From positions 1 through 41,063 of IMG/VR virus record IMGVR_UViG_3300031670_000003: a stretch of DNA of 41,063 nucleotides; one strand, 5' to 3'. The notes beneath the pieces are model-generated. The model searched no databases, was not told the origin of the DNA, and saw nothing but the letters and a program-made list of their open reading frames with translations. The first letter of the stretch is position 1, and every line of letters starts with the position of its first letter. The position numbers and the translations under genes are program-made. Source of the DNA: a virus. This document shows positions 15,452 through 22,731 of the stretch, in pieces.

Positions 15452-16089
15452 TGCGCCTCCCGCGCGCGGAACGCGCAATCCAGAATGAATATAGGACTAG
15501 CCGACACTGTCGCGGTTAGCGCAACCAGTGCCGTCTCCGCGGCTATCGCCACCGGCCTCGCCACCGCGTCCATCCGCACCACCGCCGCCGTTGCGCCACT
15601 CGCCGCCCACGACGCCGAATCCGACTCACAGGACTTTGGCACCGCATTCGACATCTCCTGGCTCACCTGCACCGCAGTCCAGTATGATCTGTTTGTGCCG
15701 CTAAGCCATTTCGCAGCCCACTCCAACCAGGCAGGATTCCGTGTGACCTTCTGAGCGCACAGAATCCCGAACGTGACAAGCTGGACGGGGCTGAATTCCG
15801 GCAAAGGGATCTCCTCCACCGTTCGCACCCGCGAGAAGCCACTCTTGAGTTCGCCGTCATCCTTCCTGGCTCCCGACACCTCCACGGTCCAGAGGCGCGC
15901 GGGTTGAAAGGCTGCGTGAATGGGATTCAAGAGCACAGCAAGATAGGGGTGCCGGTAGACGTGAATCCATCCCCCTGTGCAAAGTTCACCAGAACCGGGC
16001 GCAGTGTGCTCGACACCAGGACCCCACTGGGTTCTCCCCCTCGTTTGGCTCGCAGCATCGGTGAGCTTGCACCATTGGATATTTTCCAT
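15448..16089 (-). CDS. conserved phage hypothetical protein
   Basis: 213 residues. The N-terminal 125 residues follow a layout I have seen in phage proteins of unknown function: Trp-Gly-Pro-Gly-Val-Glu-His, then Gly-Glu-Leu-Cys-Thr-Gly-Gly-Trp-Ile-His-Val-Tyr, Leu-Leu-Asn-Pro-Ile-His-Ala, and a Trp-Leu-Ser-Gly near 125. The C-terminal third is Ala-rich, helical and rather hydrophobic. It is the first complete gene of the replication-side operon; its GGAGG site lies in the last codons of the methyltransferase remnant upstream. Confidence 0.75.
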   Translation of the reverse strand: MENIQWCKLTDAASQTRGRTQWGPGVEHTAPGSGELCTGGWIHVYRHPYLAVLLNPIHAAFQPARLWTVEVSGARKDDGELKSGFSRVRTVEEIPLPEFSPVQLVTFGILCAQKVTRNPAWLEWAAKWLSGTNRSYWTAVQVSQEMSNAVPKSCESDSASWAASGATAAVVRMDAVARPVAIAAETALVALTATVSASPIFILDCAFRAREAQ

Positions 16090-16090
16090 T

Positions 16091-16273
16091 TCAGCCTCCT
16101 AGCTCGATTTCGAGGATGTGCTGCGCAATGACTTCCACAACTTGCGGGACGAGGGAGTTTCCAAGGGCTCTAGATCCCGGCGAAAAGCTTCACCACGGAA
16201 AGCGGGTCAATGGCCCCTTCGCGGCGCTGTTCTGTATTACACATTGTCGAGACAATCCCACACTACGCCCGCA
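16091..16273 (-). pseudogene. remnant of a C5-cytosine DNA methyltransferase (motif X end)
   Basis: Leftward, the last 32 codons read Ser-Phe-Ser-Pro-Gly-Ser-Arg-Ala-Leu-Gly-Asn-Ser-Leu-Val-Pro-Gln, then Val-Val-Glu-Val-Ile-Ala-Gln-His-Ile. That is the usual C-terminal motif X of cytosine-5 methyltransferases (Ala-Leu-Gly-Asn-Ser/Ala-x-Val-Pro-Gln). The frame is broken by TGA at 16190-16192 and continues about 27 codons further (ending Thr-Arg-Phe-Pro-Trp) to a TAG. No start codon or other motifs are seen upstream. It looks like the surviving end of a lost gene, now in the leader of the gene at 16089, whose ribosome site it supplies. Confidence 0.6.
16243..16256. promoter_or_regulatory. inverted repeat, candidate operator
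   Basis: ATTGTC-GA-GACAAT is a perfect 6-base inverted repeat with a two-base centre. It lies just downstream of the leftward promoter candidate at 16260-16288, where a repressor would block transcription start. A binding protein is not identified; the winged-helix protein at 37227 is one possibility. Confidence 0.5.
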
Positions 16274-16288
16274 CTACAGCCGTGTCAA
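16260..16288 (-). promoter_or_regulatory. candidate sigma70 promoter for the leftward replication operon
   Basis: Read leftward: perfect TTGACA (-35, at 16283-16288), a 17-base spacer, then TAGTGT (-10, weak, three of six consensus). Transcription would begin next to the palindrome at 16243 and enter the genes from 16089 to the left. Confidence 0.5.
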
Positions 16289-16407
16289 TACCCTGAGCGG
16301 AATTATTTTCGGGTAGAAAAGAGATGCCCCGCGGACCCATCGGCTGGTCTGCGGGGCGGGGAGTGTGCGGGCAGTGTTTGGTGCTGCGGTTGGACTAGGA
16401 GGAGCCG

Positions 16408-16644
16408 ATGTGTCTCAACCAGCACTATACCACAGCCGGCTGTATGCCCTGTGCCCCTCCGCCCCCACGCCCCGCCTCCGCCCGCGCCCCTAGACGCGCC
16501 CGCCGGGATGTCAGCGTAGCCGCTTCGCGGCTACTTGCACCCGGTCAGCCACGCCCAGGGAACCCCTTGCGCGGTCCGCAGCGGTGGCGGCGTGGGTGGG
16601 GGCGGGGGTTCCGCTCGCCGCTCACTGTTTACTCCCCGCCGTGA
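16408..16644 (+). CDS. small Pro/Arg-rich protein
   Basis: 78 residues, with an excellent TAGGAGG site six bases before the ATG. The N-terminus carries three Cys (Met-Cys-Leu-Asn, Gly-Cys-Met-Pro-Cys); the rest is Pro/Ala/Arg-rich and low in complexity. The ribosome site argues for a gene, the composition argues against a folded protein. It is the first of two rightward genes in an otherwise leftward region. Confidence 0.4.
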   Translation: MCLNQHYTTAGCMPCAPPPPRPASARAPRRARRDVSVAASRLLAPGQPRPGNPLRGPQRWRRGWGRGFRSPLTVYSPP

Positions 16645-16658
16645 TACCGTGATTGCAG

Positions 16659-16674
16659 GGGCCATTCATGGCCC
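16659..16674 (+). promoter_or_regulatory. hairpin in the leader of the gene at 16693
   Basis: GGGCCAT-TC-ATGGCCC forms a perfect 7-base-pair stem just before the AAAGGAG ribosome site. No U-run follows, so it is more likely an mRNA-stabilising or translation-control element than a terminator. Confidence 0.4.
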
Positions 16675-16692
16675 ACTCAAAGGAGTCCCAAA

Positions 16693-17001
16693 ATGAATAT
16701 TCTCGGAATCATTGGCGCCGTCACCAACGTGCTGCCCTTCGTCGAAACCATCATCACCAGCGTGGAATCCCTCTTCGGGGGCGGGAACGGGGCGAGCAAG
16801 CTCCAGGCCGCGACCTCCGCCACCATCGCCACTCTGCAAGCCTACGCCACCGCCGCCGGCACTTCGCTGCCCGCGACCATCGAAGCCGACATCGCCACGG
16901 CCATCTCGGCCAACGTGAAGGTCATGAACGATCTGGGCCTGCTGCTCCCGCCTGGCTCCCCCAGCAACGTCGTGGTCAAGTCCGCGGCCGCGGGCAAGTA
17001 G
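16693..17001 (+). CDS. small hydrophobic/helical phage protein
   Basis: 102 residues preceded by AAAGGAG. The N-terminus (Met-Asn-Ile-Leu-Gly-Ile-Ile-Gly-Ala-Val) is hydrophobic, then Ser-Leu-Phe-Gly-Gly-Gly-Asn-Gly-Ala-Ser, then an Ala/Thr-rich helix. Short phage proteins with this 'ESLFGGGNGA' layout are known to me only as hypothetical. It stands alone, with its own leader hairpin and strong terminator, so it may be made in quantity; a structural or lysis-related part is possible. Confidence 0.7.
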   Translation: MNILGIIGAVTNVLPFVETIITSVESLFGGGNGASKLQAATSATIATLQAYATAAGTSLPATIEADIATAISANVKVMNDLGLLLPPGSPSNVVVKSAAAGK

Positions 17002-17023
17002 TCTCACCACAACTCTCACCAAA

Positions 17024-17070
17024 ACACGATGGCCCCGGTTCCTGCAAAGGTTCCGGGGCCATTATCGTGT
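17024..17070. terminator. strong bidirectional terminator
   Basis: A 17-base-pair stem with one bulged base: ACACGATGGCCCCGG pairs with CCGGGGCCATtATCGTGT around a loop at 17039-17052. It lies between the convergent ends of the genes at 16693 (rightward) and 17143 (leftward). U-runs are weak on both sides, but the stem is exceptionally stable. Confidence 0.75.
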
Positions 17071-17142
17071 AGGGCCGACACCGGGAGGAAGCCTCCCACA
17101 CCCTATCCATGTTCGGGCTTGTGTATCGGTGCCCTCAGGCTA

Positions 17143-17511
17143 TCACAGCTCCGCGAACGTCGTACCCGTCTCCACCCCCAGAGCACGCGCCAGGCTCAGC
17201 GCATACCCCGCCGAATCGTTGGCATCCGACGCCGGCGCATACCCCGGCCACCCCGCCCCGTCCCCGGCGATGAACTGCTCGATGGTCTGGTCCGGGTAGT
17301 GCGCCGCGTGGTTGGTCAGGTCGAGATGCAACTTCTCCCAACCCGTTGCGTCATCGGGGAAGATCGAGAACCCACCATCATCCTGCGGGTAGCCCGGCCA
17401 CGATCTGAGATCCCCCGGGTTGCAGTTCCGGGTCGGGCGGGCGCCGGGGACTCCGAACCCCTCTTGCTCCGCAATCGCCTTCGCCATCCCGTCCAGGTTC
17501 TCTTGGGTCAC
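17143..17511 (-). CDS. endolysin, lysozyme-like peptidoglycan hydrolase
   Basis: A 122-residue soluble protein. The likely catalytic Glu17 sits in Glu-Gln-Glu-Gly-Phe-Gly, followed by Arg-Pro-Thr-Arg-Asn-Cys-Asn-Pro-Gly-Asp-Leu (25-35) and Gly-Gly-Phe-Ser-Ile-Phe. The same layout with Glu at 17 occurs in the membrane-anchored enzyme at 40556, so the two are paralogs. It has no signal peptide or anchor and lies last in a lysis cassette of two small membrane proteins, as expected for an endolysin. GTG start overlaps the upstream stop. Confidence 0.85.
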   Translation of the reverse strand: MTQENLDGMAKAIAEQEGFGVPGARPTRNCNPGDLRSWPGYPQDDGGFSIFPDDATGWEKLHLDLTNHAAHYPDQTIEQFIAGDGAGWPGYAPASDANDSAGYALSLARALGVETGTTFAEL

Positions 17512-17741
17512 CGCGCGCCTCCCAGCATCCGCTTCGCCAATTCTACCCCGGCCGTGCAGGATGTGGCCAGCGCGCCCCAGATCACCCACCGCAGCCGCTC
17601 CAGCGCCCTGAGCCGGGTCTCCACGTCCGAGCGGACCAGGGCGTCGTCGCGGTCCTTCTTGTCGAGGCGCGCCTCGATCCCGGAGACGATGGTTGCGGTC
17701 TCAATCAGGATGTCGCGGTCGCTCTTGCCGGCCCAGCTCAT
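17508..17741 (-). CDS. small single-helix membrane protein, holin/spanin candidate
   Basis: 77 residues. A charged N-terminal two thirds (Lys/Asp/Arg/Glu, heptad-like) is followed by one hydrophobic helix (Trp-Val-Ile-Trp-Gly-Ala-Leu-Ala-Thr-Ser-Cys) near the C-terminus. Four-base overlaps with both neighbours place it in the lysis operon. Phage holins with one helix and a charged coiled region are common, but no sequence family is recognised. Confidence 0.65.
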   Translation of the reverse strand: MSWAGKSDRDILIETATIVSGIEARLDKKDRDDALVRSDVETRLRALERLRWVIWGALATSCTAGVELAKRMLGGAR

Positions 17742-17947
17742 TCACCGCTCCCGGCCGGAGGAGTGGGCTGCTTGAGGTACTGGGCCAAGCTCCCGCGGAG
17801 GATCTGCGAGGCGTGGTAGGCCCACTGCGCGAAGTAGGATGCGTTCTTGGGGAGGGGGGGCATCCCGCTCAGGACGGCGCTGAGGATGTAGGCCGCGGTG
17901 AGGGTTTCGATGCCGTGGGTGTTGATGAAGTGAAGCAGCGGGCTCAT
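17738..17947 (-). CDS. small membrane protein, holin candidate
   Basis: 69 residues with a moderately hydrophobic helix (Ile-Glu-Thr-Leu-Thr-Ala-Ala-Tyr-Ile-Leu-Ser-Ala-Val-Leu-Ser-Gly, about 13-28), a Pro-Pro-Leu-Pro turn and a second amphipathic helix. An AAAGGAG site precedes the ATG. First gene of the lysis cassette, coupled to the next by ATGA. Holin function is inferred from size and place. Confidence 0.6.
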   Translation of the reverse strand: MSPLLHFINTHGIETLTAAYILSAVLSGMPPLPKNASYFAQWAYHASQILRGSLAQYLKQPTPPAGSGE

Positions 17948-17964
17948 GGTGATCGTCTCCTTTG

Positions 17965-19692
17965 CTACATGCAGTTCCAGGCAGAGCCGGTAGACACGGC
18001 TAGCACCACATCGGTGCCCCCGCCGACGCAGGCTCCGATAGTAAAGGTGGTCGCGTCCGTGACCACCACGGTTGCGCCAACACCCGATGTTGAGGCGGAT
18101 GGAAGCGTTGCGACGGTGTAGGTTGGCAATTTGGGAGCGCCAGTCAGCGTGGGTGATGCGACAGTGGGCGATGCCGACATGACCGCGGTTCCGCCTGTGC
18201 CGGTCTGCCCGGTGATGGCCGTTCCGCCGTTGATGGACAGCGAATTGAAAAGGCCCTCCCCGCTGGCGTTGATGACGGTTGTGCCGTTAACCTGGTAGTC
18301 GCATCCAGTGCAGTTGAACAGCGAGGCGCTGATATTCCCGGAGTTTGTGATGCTCCAAGCGTCCGCACTATTGGCGGCGTTACGACCGTCAACTTCCAGC
18401 GCGGAAGTGTTGTCGGGCGGCACGATGTGCAGGGCGATTGACCCAGAATCGCCCGCCGTGATGCTGGCCCCGAAGGTATGAAATTTCTGAAACAGCGCGG
18501 CTTCTTGCCACGTGTCTCCGGCGGTAGACGACCCAACGGAAATTCCGTACAGGGGGCGATTGCTGCCGCCGGAAAGCACCAGCAGGCCGTTTTCCTGGTT
18601 GCTCTGGCCGTCGGTGGCATCCGTTCCGTTGTTGTTTAGATCAAGCTCGGCCCCAGTCGCGTAGTTGTTGTGGTCTGCGTACTGCGTCACGGTGTTGAAG
18701 GCCCAGATGGGGCGATCCCCGCCGGTCCGTTCTGCCGCCGAAAACAATCCAACCGCCTCCGCAGCGCCTGGAGTTGACAGCGTCCCGCCAGCGGCGGCAT
18801 GGACCTGGAAAGCCGAGTTGAATATGCGATTTGTGGCCCCGCTTCCGGCGTAGGCGTCGCTGAGGAAAATCGGGATATAGGCGGACGTATTGCCAATCAC
18901 TGACTGAGTGCCGCGCACATCGAAGAAGTCAACGCCATTCGGCGGCGATGCCGAAACCCCGCTCCCGAGCCCCGTAGGCACCCAGCAGATGCCATTGGCC
19001 CCGGCAAGGGATGCCGAGCAGGCGTCTAGCTTGCCGGGCACGGTCGCCCCGCTGAACTGGTCGGCATAGCGCACCTGCTCGATGTTCTGCCCATTCAGCA
19101 CCCCGTGGCTGGTCCAAGTGCTGTACAGGTCCCCTCCCGCATCGCTGCGCACCACCATCTGCACCCCGTTCGGGTTCGCAAAAGTGAGCCCGCTCAGGCC
19201 CGACGAGATCGGGGGGTTGCTGACCGTGAACCAGGTGCTCCCGCTCCAAGTGTTGACCGTGTAGGCGCCCAGCGTGTTGGTCTTGATCTGATACGTGGTC
19301 CCCGCCACCCCGGCCGCCACTGCGCAGCCGCATGATCCGCTGGGGGTTGCCGGCGTCGTGGTGAGCAGCACATCGTAGGTGGCGGCTCCCTGCGCGGGGA
19401 ACCAGGAGACGCTGAGGTAGTTCGAGCTGGTGAGCACGGCGGGGGCGTTCCGCACCATGAATCCCGGCGACGGGGTGGCGTTGCCGATCGTGTAGTCCGC
19501 CACGATCCAGACGTAGTAGATCTGCCCGCCGGGCTGCCCGATCACGTTGATGGTCGCCTGCTGCACGGGCTGGGGGTTCTGTGCATTCGGGAAGGTGATC
19601 TGGGAGGTGGTGATCGGAGGGGCGGCCTGCGCGGCGCAGATCGGGGCCGTGGCGGCGAGGAGCAGTGCGAGGATGGGGAGAAGGCGCTTCAT
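17965..19692 (-). CDS. secreted spike/fibre-like protein
   Basis: 575 residues with an N-terminal signal peptide (Met-Lys-Arg-Leu-Leu, hydrophobic core, Ala-Gln-Ala near 21-23). A fibronectin-like beta region (about 25-150) is followed by a long Gly/Ser/Thr/Asn-rich beta-structured body. The C-terminus (Thr-Tyr-Thr-Val-Ala-Thr-Leu-Pro-Ser-Ala, then Ala-Thr-Val-Val-Val-Thr-Asp-Ala-Thr) resembles the ends of phage tail fibres. Four Cys near 122-124 and elsewhere may form disulfides, fitting export. It lacks its own ribosome site and is coupled to the 13-codon leader at 19689. Receptor-binding spike is my best guess. Confidence 0.75.
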   Translation of the reverse strand: MKRLLPILALLLAATAPICAAQAAPPITTSQITFPNAQNPQPVQQATINVIGQPGGQIYYVWIVADYTIGNATPSPGFMVRNAPAVLTSSNYLSVSWFPAQGAATYDVLLTTTPATPSGSCGCAVAAGVAGTTYQIKTNTLGAYTVNTWSGSTWFTVSNPPISSGLSGLTFANPNGVQMVVRSDAGGDLYSTWTSHGVLNGQNIEQVRYADQFSGATVPGKLDACSASLAGANGICWVPTGLGSGVSASPPNGVDFFDVRGTQSVIGNTSAYIPIFLSDAYAGSGATNRIFNSAFQVHAAAGGTLSTPGAAEAVGLFSAAERTGGDRPIWAFNTVTQYADHNNYATGAELDLNNNGTDATDGQSNQENGLLVLSGGSNRPLYGISVGSSTAGDTWQEAALFQKFHTFGASITAGDSGSIALHIVPPDNTSALEVDGRNAANSADAWSITNSGNISASLFNCTGCDYQVNGTTVINASGEGLFNSLSINGGTAITGQTGTGGTAVMSASPTVASPTLTGAPKLPTYTVATLPSASTSGVGATVVVTDATTFTIGACVGGGTDVVLAVSTGSAWNCM

Positions 19693-19730
19693 GGGGTGTA
19701 TTCGGTGAGGCGGGATTGGATGAAGGTCAT
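19689..19730 (-). CDS. 13-codon leader peptide, translationally coupled
   Basis: Met-Thr-Phe-Ile-Gln-Ser-Arg-Leu-Thr-Glu-Tyr-Thr-Pro-stop. An AAAGGAG site stands five bases upstream and the stop overlaps the start of the spike gene (ATGA). The spike gene has no ribosome site of its own, so this mini-ORF probably delivers ribosomes to it. Confidence 0.55.
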   Translation of the reverse strand: MTFIQSRLTEYTP

Positions 19731-19773
19731 AGGGTCTCCTTTACGGCTAGTGCCGGGAGCCCGTGGTCATAGT

Positions 19774-20436
19774 CTATTTCACCAGGAAGTACAGCCCCGC
19801 CGCCAGCCCGGCCAGCAGCACCCATCCGGGCAGACCGGTCGCGGCCGTCGCCGCGCTGGCCGCGCTGGACACAGCCGAGAGCGGATTCGCCGCCGCAAGC
19901 TGGGACGCGGCCGGAGATCCCGCCGGGGGGGCCACGGTCTGAACGTAGGCCAGCAGGTCGCTCACCACCTGCTGGGGGGAATCAATCGTCTTGCAGTCAA
20001 TCGAGGCCGACCTGGAACCCGCCGGCACTCCGCCTTGGGAGCCACAGGCGATGTCCACCGGGGTCGGGGGCGCGCCGGTCCAGTCGGTTGGGCGCTGGAA
20101 CTGCTGGGGGGCGGATTGGAGGATCTGCTGGATGGAGGTCGATCCCTGCGAGGGAGTGATCTGGCCGGTCTCCACCTGATAGGCGATTTGCCGTGCGTTG
20201 AGCATGGCCGCGATTTGCGTATTGGCGTCGGCGCGCTTGACGCATCCGATGGTGCCCAGCGTTCCGCACTTGAACAGGTCTATGACGTAGGGCGCGGCCA
20301 CGGCGGCGAGGCCGATGATGGGAACCGCGGCACCCAGCACGGACGCCGCCCCGGTGATCCCGGCCCCGGCGGCGGCCTGCGCCCCGGTCTTGGCTGCGAC
20401 CTGCGCGACACCCAGGATTGCGGAGGTATTCGGCAT
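19774..20436 (-). CDS. membrane protein with two hydrophobic segments
   Basis: 220 residues. An Ala/Gly-rich N-terminal hydrophobic region (about 20-52) and a second helix at the very C-terminus (Trp-Val-Leu-Leu-Ala-Gly-Leu-Ala-Ala-Gly-Leu-Tyr-Phe-Leu-Val-Lys) flank a Gln/Pro/Ser-rich middle with two separated Cys pairs. Start overlaps the upstream TAA (TAATG). Likely a virion membrane protein, by context. Confidence 0.7.
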   Translation of the reverse strand: MPNTSAILGVAQVAAKTGAQAAAGAGITGAASVLGAAVPIIGLAAVAAPYVIDLFKCGTLGTIGCVKRADANTQIAAMLNARQIAYQVETGQITPSQGSTSIQQILQSAPQQFQRPTDWTGAPPTPVDIACGSQGGVPAGSRSASIDCKTIDSPQQVVSDLLAYVQTVAPPAGSPAASQLAAANPLSAVSSAASAATAATGLPGWVLLAGLAAGLYFLVK

Positions 20437-20759
20437 TACAGCATCATCCGATTGAGTGCGCCCCGGTTCCCGTCATAGGTCTCCGGCGCCCAGGAAGGGA
20501 CCATAGAGGGCGAAAGCGCGGGGGCAGGCTGCGCGACGGCCGGCGCGGGCGCGAATGATGGAGCCCCTGCGACGGGGGCCGCGGGGGGCAAGGCTTGCGG
20601 GAGGGCGTAGGGACCGGACACCTGCGGGATCACCGATGCGATTCCCACGTTCGGGGATGCAGTGGCCGTGGTGGCCGGGGTGGAGTTCGAGTTGGACCAC
20701 CACCAGTAGAGGCCGATCCCGACCAGGCCGAATACCAGCAGCTTTTCTTCACCGCTCAC
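20436..20759 (-). CDS. N-terminally anchored Pro/Ala-rich protein
   Basis: 107 residues. A helix near the N-terminus (Leu-Leu-Val-Phe-Gly-Leu-Val-Gly-Ile-Gly-Leu-Tyr-Trp-Trp-Trp) is followed by an extended Pro/Ala/Ser-rich region. Reads as a membrane-anchored stalk. It lies between a secreted-type protein and another membrane protein in the virion block. Confidence 0.65.
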   Translation of the reverse strand: MSGEEKLLVFGLVGIGLYWWWSNSNSTPATTATASPNVGIASVIPQVSGPYALPQALPPAAPVAGAPSFAPAPAVAQPAPALSPSMVPSWAPETYDGNRGALNRMML

Positions 20760-20767
20760 GCTGCCTC

Positions 20768-21682
20768 CTAATGGGGGATCGAACCGGCGCTGTTGTCGGT
20801 GTTGAGAACGTTGCCATTCGCCGCCACTTGGCTATTCGCCCCGTTCTGCGAAGTGTAGAGCAGCTCCACAAAACAGCCGGTGGAGGGATCAACCGCCGAC
20901 GTAGCCGAAGTCGAACAAGCGACGTAGAGGTTCTGGGACGAGTAGACGGGGGAGGGGAGGGTGAGAGTGACCACTCCGCTCCCGGCCACGGGCACGATGA
21001 GCTGCGGGCTGGTGCTCACCGTGGCGTTATTGCCGATCTGAACATAGACGGGGGTGGCGGAGTTTGGATTCTCAACCATCACCCCGTAGACGAAATTCCC
21101 CACGGTGGTTGGTCCGCCGGGGGCGGTGACGACGTGATCCGGGGTGCTCTTCAATGTTGCGTCAATGTAGGTGGCTGTGCTGGGAACAAATGAGACCTTG
21201 GTGGCCGCGCTGCTTGCCCGCGACTCACCACCAATCGGCGCCGCTCCCGCGGAGCCGGTGTAGAAGCCTGTTAACGTGATGCTGGGGTCCAACCCGCCGG
21301 AAGCGGTGGGACTAAAAATAGCGAGCCGGACTGCACCGTAGTAGCCTTCTCCGCTCAGCGTGGTACACCCAACCAGAAACCCGGTTGTCGCCGGCGTTGC
21401 GATGGGTTGCTGGGAGGTGATGGCAAAAAAGTGGACATCATCGGAGGACGCTTCCAGTTCAAGCTCCGCCGAGCCCGACGTAGTACCTCCATTCAAGGTA
21501 AGGCAGGCGTAGAACTGGTGGGCGGACTGGCCGACATTGCGGAAGTCGCTGGATACGGTCGTGCCCGCTCCACTGGCGAGGGTGACGGTGTAGACCTGCG
21601 ACACCGACTGTGCGCGGACCAAGGGGGCGTAGACGGCAATCGCCGCCGCGAAGAATGTCAGCGTTGTGATAAATTTCCTCAT
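20768..21682 (-). CDS. secreted beta-rich protein
   Basis: 304 residues starting Met-Arg-Lys-Phe-Ile-Thr-Thr, with a signal peptide ending Val-Arg-Ala-Gln (cleavage likely near residue 24). The mature part is Ser/Thr/Gly/Val-rich and beta-structured, with repeated short strands and Cys at spaced positions. A GTG 12 bases upstream is an alternative start. No family recognised; likely a surface or spike part by position. Confidence 0.7.
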   Translation of the reverse strand: MRKFITTLTFFAAAIAVYAPLVRAQSVSQVYTVTLASGAGTTVSSDFRNVGQSAHQFYACLTLNGGTTSGSAELELEASSDDVHFFAITSQQPIATPATTGFLVGCTTLSGEGYYGAVRLAIFSPTASGGLDPSITLTGFYTGSAGAAPIGGESRASSAATKVSFVPSTATYIDATLKSTPDHVVTAPGGPTTVGNFVYGVMVENPNSATPVYVQIGNNATVSTSPQLIVPVAGSGVVTLTLPSPVYSSQNLYVACSTSATSAVDPSTGCFVELLYTSQNGANSQVAANGNVLNTDNSAGSIPH

Positions 21683-21724
21683 AGTGCCCCCCACGATCCC
21701 GCACCCCGGACGACTCCGGGAGCC

Positions 21725-22234
21725 CTAATATGCCTTGGCCGAGAACGCGATCACGTCGGCCAGCACCACCGTGCCCCCGACCGTGCATCCCGTCGCGCTG
21801 GTCGCGCTCTGCGTAAGCAGATCGGCGGGCGTGGTGATGTCTCGCGCCTCGCAGAACCAGCCATGGGGAGCCGTGATCCCGAACGCGAAAGCCGCCGTGC
21901 AGCTCGTGGCTCCGGCCGTGAACGATCCCGCGGTCGCGCCCCCGGTCTGCGAGCCCGGCGTGCCACATCCGGTAATCGGCGGCGCCGTGCCATTGGTGAT
22001 GCTGCCCGAACTGGTAAACACCCCGGCGGAGGTGATCTGCGAGATCGTGGCCCCGGTCGAGGATTCGAGCAGGAACGGGGTCGGCCCGGTGAGGGTGGAC
22101 GGCTGGATGGTGAGGTTGGTATTGACCAGAACCTGCCAGAACGTCGCGGCCTGCTGCGCCCAGAGCGGGATCGAGATTGCGGTTAGGCCCGCCACCAGGG
22201 CGAGCGAGATTAAGAGAGCTTTGGTGTGCTTCAC
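21725..22234 (-). CDS. secreted beta-rich protein
   Basis: 169 residues from a GTG in a GTGA overlap, with GGAGG seven bases upstream inside the previous gene. Signal peptide: Lys-His-Thr-Lys, a hydrophobic core, Leu-Trp-Ala-Gln-Gln (cleavage near 26). The mature part is rich in Thr, Ser, Gly and Ala with several Cys (Gly-Cys-Gly-Thr, Ser-Cys-Thr, Phe-Cys-Glu, Gly-Cys-Thr) that could pair after export. Being translationally coupled to a capsid-like gene suggests a virion part. Confidence 0.7.
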   Translation of the reverse strand: MKHTKALLISLALVAGLTAISIPLWAQQAATFWQVLVNTNLTIQPSTLTGPTPFLLESSTGATISQITSAGVFTSSGSITNGTAPPITGCGTPGSQTGGATAGSFTAGATSCTAAFAFGITAPHGWFCEARDITTPADLLTQSATSATGCTVGGTVVLADVIAFSAKAY

Positions 22235-22731
22235 TGCATTCCTCCTTGCGCCGCGGCGCTTACGACCCATCCATGGAACTGGGCGGCGGTCATGACCCCG
22301 CCCACCTGCGCAACCGTCGTGGTGACGGTGGCGGTGAGCACGTCGCCCTGCGCCAGCTCCACACTCGAAATGTCCATCCCCGGCCCGAACGCGGCCCCGT
22401 TCGAGGAGCCCACCTGGAACTGGAGATTGCCGAACCCGTTCACCGCGGCGCCGTTGACCCGAAGACGCCAGATCACCTGGCCGGTTCCGTCCGGCGGATT
22501 GCCCCCAATGTGGGTGATCCACAGCCACCGCAGCCGGCCGATGTAGCCGCTGGGAACGGTGTAGGCGATGATCTGGGTCTCGGTGTTGATTGCCGGGTAG
22601 GCGATGGAGCCGGAGACGAGAAACTCCTGCGAGTTCGGCGGCCCCTCCCAGTAGTTTGGCCTGGTGTACCGCTTAAGGGTCACCCGCGTCTGGCGGAAGC
22701 CCCGGATCAGCAGTGCTTGCTCCTGCATCAT
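22231..22731 (-). CDS. beta-rich structural protein, jelly-roll candidate
   Basis: 166 residues. The pattern Tyr-Thr-Val-Pro-Ser-Gly-Tyr-Ile-Gly-Arg-Leu-Arg-Trp near 50, then Val-Ile-Trp-Arg-Leu-Arg-Val-Asn-Gly and a late Leu-Ala-Gln-Gly-Asp-Val-Leu-Thr, looks like a single jelly-roll or Ig-like sandwich, of a kind I associate with phage decoration or vertex proteins. Start ATG at 22731 overlaps the upstream stop. Confidence 0.65.
   Translation of the reverse strand: MMQEQALLIRGFRQTRVTLKRYTRPNYWEGPPNSQEFLVSGSIAYPAINTETQIIAYTVPSGYIGRLRWLWITHIGGNPPDGTGQVIWRLRVNGAAVNGFGNLQFQVGSSNGAAFGPGMDISSVELAQGDVLTATVTTTVAQVGGVMTAAQFHGWVVSAAAQGGMQ

Noticed and set aside
16118-16519. 134-codon rightward open frame over the divergent region
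   Set aside because: Composition is Arg/Pro/Ser-rich without a ribosome site, and it runs antisense to the methyltransferase remnant. The gene at 16408 has a better start.
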